33,220 nt of DNA from Streptomyces hygroscopicus (GTDB taxonomy: Bacteria; Actinomycetota; Actinomycetes; Streptomycetales; Streptomycetaceae). The position numbers and the translations under genes were made by a program. The notes beneath the pieces were generated by a model. That model was given only the letters and a program-made list of their open reading frames with translations, was not told where the DNA came from and made no database searches. Position 1 is the first letter of the stretch, and the number at the start of each line of letters is the position of its first letter. The stretch spans positions 1-33,220 of the forward strand of contig NZ_LBMW01000069.1 in the NCBI RefSeq assembly GCF_026168105.1, read 5' to 3'. This document shows, piece by piece, positions 1 through 7,751 of this stretch.

Positions 1-130
1 GTGCTCGGGCGGACGGCCGATGTCCAGGCCCTTGCCTCTGCGCTCGACCCGCCAGGCGAGTGAGGGTGGGACCGATCAACTGCCAGCGGGCATCGGTGAG
101 GTCGCTGGGGTACGAGCGGTGTCGCGTCAT
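1..130 (-). pseudogene. IS5-family transposase, N-terminal fragment with frameshift
   Basis: Reading leftward from the ATG at 130, the peptide starts MTRHRSYPSDLTDARWQLI, the usual opening of a large actinobacterial group of IS5-family DDE transposases. After about 24 codons the family-like continuation (LAWRVERRGKGLDIGRPPEH) lies in a different frame, so one indel separates the two halves. The gene also runs off the left edge of the window. It is probably a dead copy, although whatever lies outside the window cannot be judged. Confidence 0.65.
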
Positions 131-389
131 GTATCGGTAGTACCGTCGGGCAAGGCGCATCCCCAGGGCGCAAACAGCGTCAACCGGGGGCGCTTTGGGA
201 TCAGACAGGAGCGACTCCACTCAAACGGGCAGAAGTATGGAGTCTCCTGTCGCACAGCCCGCATTGACCACTCTCGCCTCAGTAGCCGCAGACTCACTCG
301 TCCCGCGAAGCGCCACCAAACAACCTCGCCAGGACAAAACGCTCTTTAAGACGTCGTTTCTTATGGCGTGACCGTTCGTTGAGCCGTGC
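131..389. other. Intergenic stretch between two IS5-type elements
   Basis: No convincing gene is visible here. The part around 345-365 (AAGACGTCGTTTC) resembles the terminal sequence seen upstream of the IS5 transposase that follows, so the left end of that element is probably near 345. Confidence 0.4.
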
Positions 390-1200
390 ATGACGGATCT
401 GGTTGAGCGGCTGGTGCCGGACGAGTTATGGACGCTGTTCCGGCGGGTGGTCCCGCCGACGCAGGTCATACGTCCGCAGGGCGGCGGACGACGGCGGGCC
501 GGTGACCGTGAATGCCTGGCGGCGATCATCTTCGTAGCCACCTCAGGGTGTACGTGGCGGCAACTGCCCCCAGTTTTCGGCCCGGCGTGGCCGACGGTCT
601 ACCGGCGTTTTGCGCAGTGGAGCCGGGACCGGGTGTGGGCCAGGCTCCACCGCGTCATCCTCGACGAACTCGGTGTCAGAGGTGAGCTGGACTGGTCGCG
701 GCGCGCGATCGACTCCGTCAGCGTCCGGGCGGCAAAAGGGCGCAACTGACCGGACCGAACCCGACCGACCGTGGCAAGCCGGGATCGAAAATCCACCTGA
801 TCACGGACCGGAATGGTCTGCCCCTGTCACTGGGTATCTCCGGCGCTAACACCCACGACAGCCTCGGCCTGAAACCACTGGTGCGCGGGATCCCACCCAT
901 CCGCTCCCGCCACGGCCCACGCCGCCGGCCTCCGGCCAAGCTCCATGCGGACAAGGGATACGACTACGACCACCTGCGGCGATGGCTGCGCAAGAGGGGC
1001 ATCCGCCACCGCATCGCCCGCAAGGGCATCGAGTCTTCACAGCGCCTCGGCCAGCACCGTTGGGTTGTCGAGCGGACCCTGTCCTGGCTGGCCGGGTGCC
1101 GCCGCTTGCACCGCCGCTACGAACGCAAAGCCGAACACTTCCTCGCCTTCGTCGCCATTGCCGCAGCCCTCATTGCCCACCGTCGCCTGGCACAACGCCA
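390..1200 (+). mobile_element. IS5-family (IS427-like) transposase in two overlapping frames, right end lost
   Basis: The first frame, from the ATG at 390 to the stop at 749, encodes about 119 residues of the helix-turn-helix part (FVATSGCTWRQLPPVFGP) and the first catalytic Asp (AIDSVSVRAAKG). The second half lies in the -1 frame. It starts at the AAAA run at 734-737 and continues through TGPNPTDRGKPGSKIHLITD, the second Asp (HADKGYDYDHL) and the catalytic Glu (VERTLSWLAGCRRLHRRYE). Members of this IS group commonly make the full transposase by -1 frameshifting at an A-rich site, so this split may be natural. After about 1193 (HRRLAQ) the family normally stops. Here the frame runs on to 1303 through sequence antisense to the next gene, so the right terminal repeat seems deleted. 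The copy is probably unable to move on its own. Confidence 0.75.
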
Positions 1201-1206
1201 GGATGG

Positions 1207-1848
1207 TCAGCCACGAACCGCTGCGAACAGGGCAAGACCGAGACACGCCACAGCACCAGCAGCCAGCAAATCAGCCCCAACTGACCAGGTGAAACGCCGC
1301 TGAAGACAAGCCGGACTCTGTGCTGGCCCGAGCTCTGGTGCGGCCCGCGTATGAGCCTGCATCGCATCAGCGCAGACGCTGGAGAAGTCATAGAGCATGT
1401 CCCACACGGACTTGTAGAACCACAGAAAGTCGATCTTCTCCCCGGCATGGGTCTCCAGGACAAGACCGCCCCGCCACGAGTTGTGGCGCAACTCCTTCAC
1501 GGCCGAGCAAGGTACCACCACGTGTCGCCACAGGTAATAGCGGATGATCTCGCCTGGTCGGAGCACCACTCTGATCAGCGAGCACCGCCAGAAGAACGAC
1601 GCCCAGGCCAGCACTACGGCACACACCAGGGCGCGGTGCCATACGCCGCCGATCAATGAATCCCTCGCCAAAACCAAGCCAGTGCAGACGGCAGCACAGG
1701 ACAACCCTCTCAGAAGTCCGACACGCAGCCAGCGCACCAGTTTGATCTGCCCTCGTCGATTCGGCCGGTAACCCCGTATCCGCTGCACGATCCGGGTCGC
1801 GGGCCCGTACCAGTCACCCGACCCCGAGTGCCACAACCCCGCCGCCAC
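1207..1848 (-). CDS. Small integral membrane protein, possible PH-like domain
   Basis: This 213-residue protein starts at a GTG (1848). A basic N-terminus is followed by two hydrophobic segments at roughly residues 43-60 and 70-88. A soluble stretch comes next (VVLRPGEIIRYYLWRHVVVP, then a beta-rich region to about residue 150), and the protein ends in a third hydrophobic segment (LLAAGAVACLGLALFAAV). The pattern of a two-helix hairpin followed by a short beta-rich segment resembles small actinobacterial PH-domain membrane proteins, but I cannot name a family. Its stop is only about 14 bases from the truncated end of the IS5 transposase. Its start lies next to the breakpoint of an IS701 fragment, so both flanks were remodelled by transposition and the native promoter may be lost. 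The start codon is uncertain. Confidence 0.55.
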   Translation of the reverse strand: MAAGLWHSGSGDWYGPATRIVQRIRGYRPNRRGQIKLVRWLRVGLLRGLSCAAVCTGLVLARDSLIGGVWHRALVCAVVLAWASFFWRCSLIRVVLRPGEIIRYYLWRHVVVPCSAVKELRHNSWRGGLVLETHAGEKIDFLWFYKSVWDMLYDFSSVCADAMQAHTRAAPELGPAQSPACLQRRFTWSVGADLLAAGAVACLGLALFAAVRG

Positions 1849-1889
1849 ACCGTGACACTACCGCCAAAGGAAACGGCGCCTTAAGCCCC

Positions 1890-2188
1890 GCCTCCACGTA
1901 GCGGCGGGTGAAGTCCCGTAGCCGATCCGCATCCCACACCGCGCGGTCCAGCAGGTGCTGCTGTCCCCAGGGGGAGGGTTCGCCGATGTACTCGGAGATC
2001 TGCCAGCCGTTCTTGCGCGACAGCGGGGCCAGCAGGCCACGCATACACGCGGCGGCCCGGCCCCACAAATCCACGCGCGGGAAGATCCCGTTGACCTCAA
2101 GCAACAGGTCCTCAAGCCGGTCGGCGACGCCCTCGGCGCACTCCCGGTCCGTGACGACCGGCGGGATGTCCAGTAACTCCGCCTTCAT
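1890..2188 (-). pseudogene. IS701-family transposase, N-terminal fragment
   Basis: Reading leftward from the ATG at 2188, the protein has the typical N-terminus of actinobacterial IS701 transposases: VVTDRECAEGVADRLEDLLL, PRVDLWGRAAACMRGLLAPL, then EYIGEPSPWGQQHLLDRAVW and DFTRRYVEAGL. Family resemblance stops abruptly after YVEAGL (about 1893), and the frame then runs into the neighbouring membrane-protein gene. The catalytic DDE portion is absent, so this is a 5' fragment of a normally 400-residue protein. Confidence 0.75.
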
Positions 2189-2440
2189 AAAAGGCAGTTA
2201 CCCGCCACAGGGGATCGACGAACTACAGCGAGCACCCCGATCTACGACTGAGGGGCTAATCGGTCACCGACAACGCGGTTAATTGAGTCAGCCGTCATGA
2301 GCTCGGGACGATCAAGCAAGAACTCGAGACTCTCAAGCATGGCGACGGGAACCAGATTTCGACTAATTTATTTGAAATATGCCCCCGCCGCCCATCCATC
2401 GACATTCCGACGTCATGAAAGAACTACGCATGTAAGCTCT
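2189..2440. other. Intergenic, includes an AT-rich patch
   Basis: I find no supported gene. The patch at about 2350-2385 is strikingly A/T-rich for this DNA and could hold a promoter or be part of an IS end. No terminal repeat could be defined. Confidence 0.35.
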
Positions 2441-2445
2441 TTTCC

Positions 2446-2649
2446 GCATTGTCACCCTGGAGGGCCTCACGTTGGCGCCGTGGTCCTGGTTGGCTGTACC
2501 ACCACACCGCGGTGCCCGTTCCCGACACCAGGCGTCACTCCTACCTTGCCAATGCCATTTCCACGGAAATCCAACTGACAAGAAAAGATCTGGCCTGGAT
2601 CAACGCAGTGGCTCCTCAAGATCACGCCGCAGGACACCAGCGTCGGTGA
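2446..2649 (+). pseudogene. Aldo/keto reductase, C-terminal remnant
   Basis: The peptide TAVPVPDTRRHSYLANAIST followed by EIQLTRKDLAWINAVAPQDH and AAGH matches the end of aldo/keto reductases. There the P-(V/I)-P-G-T-(R/K)-R motif binds the NADP phosphate, and the tail reads like E-L-T-x-E-D-L-x-x-I/L-D. The preceding family segment (LTLAPWSWLAV, roughly LTLAQVALAWL) lies in another frame just upstream, so there is at least one frameshift and the barrel is missing. This is a relic that may once have belonged to the tailoring cassette downstream, or may simply have been carried in. Confidence 0.55.
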
Positions 2650-2829
2650 ACGGCCGAGGAAGACCGCCTGGTTCTACCGTCAAACGACCGCTGGCGCCCA
2701 CTCTGCGTTGGGCCGAGTGTCCGGCGGAGCTGTCGGCACAGCGTTGTGCGCAGACGATCTCCGCGCTCGTGGCGAGCGGCAAGGTCTCCCTGATTTCCCC
2801 TGTCCGACGGCTGTGTTTTCGATCAGTTC

Positions 2830-2834
2830 AGGAG
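2830..2834 (+). promoter_or_regulatory. Ribosome binding site fixing a TTG start
   Basis: AGGAG lies five bases before the TTG at 2840. This site decides the start of the first P450. The frame stays open 44 codons further upstream, but that extension has no P450 character and no ribosome site. Confidence 0.6.
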
Positions 2835-2839
2835 AAATT

Positions 2840-4057
2840 TTGCGATTAGAGCCCGCCCTGTTCAGCTTCAGCAATCCCGACCTTTTCGTGGACCCGTATC
2901 CTGTCTACCGGGAGATACGAGAGAACGAACCCATTCATCGGTCCTTCATGTACGGCGGTTCCTGGGTCCTGTTCTCCCATGAGGACTCGGCCAGGCTCCT
3001 GTGTGATCCGCGACTGACCAACAACCGGGCCGGGCTCCCCCTACTGGCGCTAGGCGAGGACGAGCGCGCTGAATTCACCGAATTCCACCGCTTCTTGCGC
3101 ACCTGGACCGCTTTCTTCGAAGGAGAGGACCACCTGCTGCGCCGTGGTGTCCTGGATCAGGTCTTCCGGGTGCTCACGCCGGATCTCGTCAGTGAGGTAG
3201 TGCGGCACGCGGCCGACCGGCTCATCGACGGCTGGGGCGACCGCTCACAGGTCGACCTCGTAGCCGACTTCGCCCGGCCGCTGCCAGCTATGGTGCTCAC
3301 CCGGCTGATGGGCGCGCCCGAGAGCGACCACAAGTTCCTGGACCACTGGGCGGACGACCTGGCGTACCTCTTCGGGGCCAGCACGCTCACCCCGGACGAC
3401 CTGCGCCGCGGATGGGCGAGCGCGCAGGCATTCATGGCCTATCTCAAGAACCTGGCCACTGACATGGCCCGGCTGCCCGAGCGCAGCCTGCTGGCAGGCC
3501 TGTTGGCCCGGACCGTCTCGGGCTTCGGCTTCACCGAGGCGGAGGCCTGCGCGCAGTGCGTCCTGCTGATGTTCGCGGGGCTGGAACCGTCACGGCATCT
3601 CATCGGTAACGCAATCCTCGCTCTGCACAGCTTCCCGGACCAGCGTCGTCTGCTGGCGGATAACCCCCGTCTGTGGCCCTCGGCAGTGGAGGAGTTCCTC
3701 CGGTACGACCCGCCCGTGCAGTACATCGGGCGTTTGGCCGCGGAGTCCTTCACCTATCGGGGGCACCGGATCGAGAAGGGCGAGGCGGTGCTGCCGTTCC
3801 CGGGGTCGGCCAACCGCGACCCGAAGCAGTTTCCTGACCCGGACGTCCTCGACATACAACGGCACGGTCGGCATCTCGCCATGGGGACGGGCGTCCACCG
3901 GTGTGTCGGGGCCGGGATGGTCCGGGTGCAGACCGCGGTCGCGCTGCGCACCCTGCTGACCCGGATACCTGACCTGGAGGTGTGCCCCGACCGGAAACCG
4001 GTCTGGCACTCGTACTCCGGCTTCCACGGGTTGGCGTCACTGCCCGTTTCGGTCTGA
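2840..4057 (+). CDS. Cytochrome P450 with atypical I-helix (tailoring oxidase)
   Basis: Starting at the TTG, the protein has 405 residues, normal for a soluble bacterial P450. It opens with LFSFSNPDLFVDPYPVYREI, a usual N-terminus for the fold. Visible motifs are the K-helix ExxR (E285-x-x-R288, in EEFLRYDPP) and the haem loop MGTGVHRCVGAGM with Cys355 as iron ligand. The usual Phe seven residues before the Cys is replaced by Met. The I-helix reads FAGLEPSRHL (245-254). The acid-alcohol pair of ordinary P450s (AGxET/DT) is altered, with Pro250-Ser251 where the Thr is expected. Such changes occur in P450s that act on carrier-bound or otherwise unusual substrates, or that perform couplings rather than simple hydroxylation; that is inference here. 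The halogenase follows 151 bases downstream on the same strand, and the two probably act on one pathway. Redox partners are not encoded nearby. Confidence 0.85.
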   Translation: MRLEPALFSFSNPDLFVDPYPVYREIRENEPIHRSFMYGGSWVLFSHEDSARLLCDPRLTNNRAGLPLLALGEDERAEFTEFHRFLRTWTAFFEGEDHLLRRGVLDQVFRVLTPDLVSEVVRHAADRLIDGWGDRSQVDLVADFARPLPAMVLTRLMGAPESDHKFLDHWADDLAYLFGASTLTPDDLRRGWASAQAFMAYLKNLATDMARLPERSLLAGLLARTVSGFGFTEAEACAQCVLLMFAGLEPSRHLIGNAILALHSFPDQRRLLADNPRLWPSAVEEFLRYDPPVQYIGRLAAESFTYRGHRIEKGEAVLPFPGSANRDPKQFPDPDVLDIQRHGRHLAMGTGVHRCVGAGMVRVQTAVALRTLLTRIPDLEVCPDRKPVWHSYSGFHGLASLPVSV

Positions 4058-4194
4058 GCCGAACGACAAGGCTCGGACAGTCCCGCCTTGGCGAACCGCC
4101 GCACCGCAGCCGTTGCGGCGTACCGCTGCCCGGCCGTAGCCGACGGAACTCACGCGGGCGACCGCGGCACCGAGCACATCCAATTCTTCATGAT

Positions 4195-4199
4195 GGAGG
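4195..4199 (+). promoter_or_regulatory. Ribosome binding site of the halogenase
   Basis: GGAGG is nine bases before the ATG at 4209. The 151-base gap after the P450 stop has no obvious terminator, so read-through from the P450 is likely. Confidence 0.55.
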
Positions 4200-4208
4200 C
4201 TGATCAGC

Positions 4209-5996
4209 ATGAGCAGGACCGTGGGGGCCGTCTACGACGTGGTGATCATGGGAGGAGGCCCGGCGGGATCGACGCTCGGCGCACTTCTCGTGCGGCAGCA
4301 CGGACTGCGGGTGGCCATCTTCGACAAGGAGCGCTTCCCCCGCGAGCACATCGGCGAGTCCTTCGCCCACACCATGGTCCCGGCACTCGAGCAGAGCGGC
4401 GCGTTGGAGAAGGTGCTCGCCAGCGACTGCTGGGTCAAGAAGTACGGCGGCGGGGTGTTCAACTGGGGAGGTACCCCGATGGTCGCCCTCTTCGACCAGG
4501 CCAACTACCTCAGGGACAACGTCCACCGGTACTCGATGCATGTCAACCGCGCCGAGTTCGACCACCTGCTGCTCCAGCACGCGGCGGACAGCGGGGTCGA
4601 GGTGTTTGAAGGCGCCCCCGTCAGCGCGTTCGACTCCGATGCCGAGGGCTGTACCGTCACCCTCAAGGATGGAACCACCGTCGCGTCACGCTACTTCGTC
4701 GACGCGTCGGGGCGACGCAACAGCATCGCGGCCAAGGAGAAACGCGATTGGCTCTCCGGCTACCGCAACATCGCCATCTGGCAGCACTTTCTGGGAGGAA
4801 AGTTCACCCAACACCTGCCGGGTGACTGGAACGTCTTCCGTGAGGACAACCTCTCACCCATCGGCTGCTTCGCCTTCCGCGACGGATGGTGCTGGTACAT
4901 TCCTGTGCCCAAGATCATAAACGGCGAGCGCAGGCTGACGCATTCCATCGGCATCGTCACCAGCCCGGAGATCCTCAAACAGGATGGCTTCGACTTCACC
5001 GACCAGGCCACGTTTGTCAGGGCGGTCAAGTCCATTCCTTACCTCAAGGACCTCATCACCGACGCCGAACCGATCGCGGACAAGATGCTCACCGCGACCA
5101 ACTACTCCATGATCAATGGGCAGTTCGCCGACCTTGACCAACGGTGGATGCTGGTCGGAGACGCCGCCTACTTCGTCGACCCGCTTTTCTCCTCCGGCGC
5201 CGGATTCGCCACCAACATGGCCGTCAACGCCGCCACCGTGCTCACCGACACGTTGTCCGGCCAGCTAGACGAGCAAGCGACGCGCGACCTGTGGCGCGAC
5301 TACGACGACGGCTGGCACAGCATGGCCGAGACGTTCGCCCTCTCTATCGACCAGTGGTACCACGCGCTCGGCAAGGGCAAGGAGGACAGCATCTACTGGC
5401 ACCAGCGGGGCAGCCAACCGGACCTGGACATCCAGGAGCGCACCTTCGATGTCCTGATCAACACCGCGGTCACCGCGCACGTCCTCCAGGCGATCGTGGA
5501 CGAGAAGCCGGTGGAGGGCATGGCCCCGGCGCCGCTGAGCGGAGAGGGTCCGCTCAGCCGGGCGGCCGAGCGGACCGGCACGACGGACATGGAATCCGAG
5601 GCCGTGCCAGTCCTGGCGCCCGGCGTCGTGGTGCGCGAGAGCGTGGGCCTGGACGTCCCCGGGTTCAAGGGCTTCCTCCCGGCAGCGCCCTTCGACCAGG
5701 ACATCGACGAAAAGACGCGCGACGCGATCGCGACCTACTGGTCCGACCCGATCGAACACTCTGACGCGATTCCCTCGCCGGTGGCCGGGCCGGTGCCCGC
5801 GTTCCGGTTCTCCTTCGAGGGCGCGGAGCCCGGCGACGAGGTCCGCGGGCTTGCCCGGGAGGGCGCGCACGAACTCGTGCGCCTGCTGGGACAGGGCCTC
5901 ACGTTGCGGCAGTTGAACGAGCGGCTGTCGTTCATCCAGCGGCATATGCTGCGCCGACTGATCCGGGCGGGGATGGTGACCGCGGGCGGCGCGTGA
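4209..5996 (+). CDS. Flavin-dependent halogenase
   Basis: This 595-residue FADH2-dependent halogenase belongs to the class with a C-terminal extension, as in the chloramphenicol-type and carrier-bound pyrrole halogenases. The FAD-binding GGGPAGS is at residues 15-21. FPREHIGES (43-51) follows. The putative catalytic lysine lies in WVKKYGGG (Lys77 or Lys78). The diagnostic WxWxIP motif is present as WCWYIP (227-232), and FVDPLFSSGAG is at 322-332. Such enzymes oxidise chloride or bromide to a lysine-bound hypohalous species and halogenate an aromatic ring or activated carbon. They need a separate flavin reductase, and none is encoded here. About 150 residues after the core form an extra domain ending in a helical, winged-helix-like stretch (LRQLNERLSFIQRHMLRRLI). 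In the related enzymes the C-terminal part limits access to the active site. A strong hairpin follows the stop. The substrate is unknown. Confidence 0.9.
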   Translation: MSRTVGAVYDVVIMGGGPAGSTLGALLVRQHGLRVAIFDKERFPREHIGESFAHTMVPALEQSGALEKVLASDCWVKKYGGGVFNWGGTPMVALFDQANYLRDNVHRYSMHVNRAEFDHLLLQHAADSGVEVFEGAPVSAFDSDAEGCTVTLKDGTTVASRYFVDASGRRNSIAAKEKRDWLSGYRNIAIWQHFLGGKFTQHLPGDWNVFREDNLSPIGCFAFRDGWCWYIPVPKIINGERRLTHSIGIVTSPEILKQDGFDFTDQATFVRAVKSIPYLKDLITDAEPIADKMLTATNYSMINGQFADLDQRWMLVGDAAYFVDPLFSSGAGFATNMAVNAATVLTDTLSGQLDEQATRDLWRDYDDGWHSMAETFALSIDQWYHALGKGKEDSIYWHQRGSQPDLDIQERTFDVLINTAVTAHVLQAIVDEKPVEGMAPAPLSGEGPLSRAAERTGTTDMESEAVPVLAPGVVVRESVGLDVPGFKGFLPAAPFDQDIDEKTRDAIATYWSDPIEHSDAIPSPVAGPVPAFRFSFEGAEPGDEVRGLAREGAHELVRLLGQGLTLRQLNERLSFIQRHMLRRLIRAGMVTAGGA

Positions 5997-6040
5997 AGCG
6001 GTCCGGCCCTGGCGCGGTCGCTCCCCAGGGCCGGACCGCT
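5997..6040 (+). terminator. Strong hairpin terminator after the halogenase
   Basis: The arms AGCGGTCCGGCCCTGG (5997-6012) and CCAGGGCCGGACCGCT (6025-6040) pair perfectly over 16 bp around a 12-base loop. The hairpin begins just after the halogenase stop. It lacks a T-run, as is common in Streptomyces. It should separate the P450-halogenase transcript from the antiporter gene. Confidence 0.8.
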
Positions 6041-6183
6041 CCTCGTTGATGCGTCCTTGGGCGGCACCGCCAGCGGGCGCCCGAGGACAGGGTCTGTGCG
6101 CGGAGTGCACAACCAAGTCCCGCTCCGCTTCACCACGATCCCACATCCCGCCCTCTCCGGTACCACGAGCCAAGAGGTCTCAG

Positions 6184-7539
6184 ATGACCCGGAACCCCAC
6201 CGAGTTGCTCGGCGTCGCCATGGCGGACATCGCTCTTGTCCTCTTAGCCGGCGTGCTGTTGACCCCCTTGTTTCTCAGGCTCCGCCAGCTGCGTGTCATC
6301 GCCGAGATTGCAGCGGGGATCGCGCTCGGGCCCAGCCTTCTCGGCCTGCTCCCCGGTCACCTGCCCGACCGCTTGTTCCCGCCCGAGGTCCGACCGCGCC
6401 TCCAGGCAGTGACGCAGGTCGGAATCTTGCTGTTCATGTTCCTCGTGGGCTGGCTGATGAGGGCCTCCCACTTCAGGAGCGGGCGCGGCACGGTGCTGGG
6501 CGTGTCCCTCTCCTCCGTCGCCGTGCCGCTGCTGAGCGGGGCCGCACTGGCGCTGGGGTTGCACCACGACCACGACTTCGCGGACGGCCACCCCGTCGGA
6601 CGGACCACATTTGCCCTGTTCGTCGGCACGGCCATGGCCGTCACGGCGTTCCCCGTCCTCGCCCGGATCATCGACGAGCGGGGGCTGGGTTCCGCCGACG
6701 CGGGCGCGGTGGCGCTGGCGTCCGCCGCGGTCTCGGACGTCCTCGCCTGGTTCCTGCTCGCCGTCGTCTCGATCGTCGCCGCGTCGGCCGGGCCGGGGCG
6801 ACTGCTCCGGATCGTCTGCGGTGCAACCGCGCTCGCCGCCGTGCTGGCCTTCGTCGTCCGGCCGCTGCTGAGGCTACTGGTCGGGTGGGCGGGCCGACGG
6901 GGCGACCGGTCCACGCAAGTCCTCGTCGTCGCCGCCGGTGTACTGCTCTGCGGATTCGCGGCCGACCAGATAGGCCTGGACGCCATCTTCGGCGCCTTCG
7001 CCTTCGGCCTCGCGATGCCACGTGACGAAGCCGAGCAGACGCAGGCCGACATCAGGATGCCGATGGAGCACGTGGCGGCCCTGCCACTGCCGGTCTTCTT
7101 CATCACCACCGGCCTTTCCGTGGATGTCACCAAGCTGGGCGGACAGGGTGCGCTGGAGTTGGCGGCGGTGTGCGCGACCGCCTGCGCGGGGAAAGTCCTC
7201 GGCGCTGGTGGCGCCGCGCGCCTCGGAGGGATGTCCTGGGCGGACGCGCGCACGGTGGGCCTCTTGATGAACACCCGCGGTCTGACCGAACTGGTGGTCC
7301 TCAACACAGGCAGGTCCATGGGCGTACTGGACGACAGGATGTACACCGTGCTGGTCGTCATGGCGCTGGTCACGACCGCGATGGCTGGACCGCTCATGCC
7401 CAGGCCCGGCCCGCCGGAGGCCGCCCCTCCCCCTCCGCGGACCGCTCCGGCCTGGGCAAGTCCACCACCACAATCGTCCCGTAGGAGCCCGCGTGCCCAC
7501 TCATCCCCTCATCCTGATCAAAAAGAGTCGATCGACTAA
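6184..7539 (+). CDS. CPA2-family cation/proton antiporter
   Basis: The ATG at 6184 is preceded by AGAGG (6173-6177), giving a 451-residue membrane protein. About a dozen hydrophobic segments are visible. The first are ALVLLAGVLLTPLFLRLRQL and the family signature VIAEIAAGIALGPSLLG. Later comes the antiporter core with FVGTAMAVTAFPVLARIIDE and the unwound-helix segment ALASAAVSDVLAWFLLA, whose Asp is typical for the CPA2 ion site. These proteins exchange Na+ or K+ for protons across the cytoplasmic membrane. The last 50 residues are a Pro/Ser/Arg-rich tail with no family character, and no KTN/RCK regulatory domain is present. CPA2 antiporters turn up in several antibiotic clusters, where a self-protection or export-support role is suspected. 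The same is inferred here from the neighbours. Confidence 0.85.
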   Translation: MTRNPTELLGVAMADIALVLLAGVLLTPLFLRLRQLRVIAEIAAGIALGPSLLGLLPGHLPDRLFPPEVRPRLQAVTQVGILLFMFLVGWLMRASHFRSGRGTVLGVSLSSVAVPLLSGAALALGLHHDHDFADGHPVGRTTFALFVGTAMAVTAFPVLARIIDERGLGSADAGAVALASAAVSDVLAWFLLAVVSIVAASAGPGRLLRIVCGATALAAVLAFVVRPLLRLLVGWAGRRGDRSTQVLVVAAGVLLCGFAADQIGLDAIFGAFAFGLAMPRDEAEQTQADIRMPMEHVAALPLPVFFITTGLSVDVTKLGGQGALELAAVCATACAGKVLGAGGAARLGGMSWADARTVGLLMNTRGLTELVVLNTGRSMGVLDDRMYTVLVVMALVTTAMAGPLMPRPGPPEAAPPPPRTAPAWASPPPQSSRRSPRAHSSPHPDQKESID

Positions 7540-7751
7540 GCGAAATGGAACTCTCGAAATCGGCATACAGATGTAAGGCGATTTCAATACCGACACCTCA
7601 CGTCGCGGCGTCATTTCTCCTGCAATCCACTCTCTTTGCAGGTCAGAGCCCGTACATGCATCCGGCAGGGCGTCCCATTCTTGACGTTCCTCGATTGGAT
7701 ATTTCGCAGAAAAATCCAATCCATAACCGCAAAAAGGAAGGCTGATGACTC
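7540..7751. promoter_or_regulatory. AT-richer leader before the second P450
   Basis: This stretch is markedly less G/C-rich than its surroundings. It holds TTGACG (7681-7686), a possible -35 box, but no well-spaced -10 could be fixed. The AAGGAAGG at 7734-7741 serves as ribosome site. A 66-codon frame from 7545 to 7745 ends seven bases before the P450 start. Its codon use is not Streptomyces-like and it has no ribosome site, so I do not call it a gene. Confidence 0.4.

Noticed and set aside
5265..6173. A 302-codon minus-strand frame opposite the halogenase end.
   Set aside because: It is antisense reading of the C-terminal extension and crosses the terminator hairpin. No domain is recognisable.
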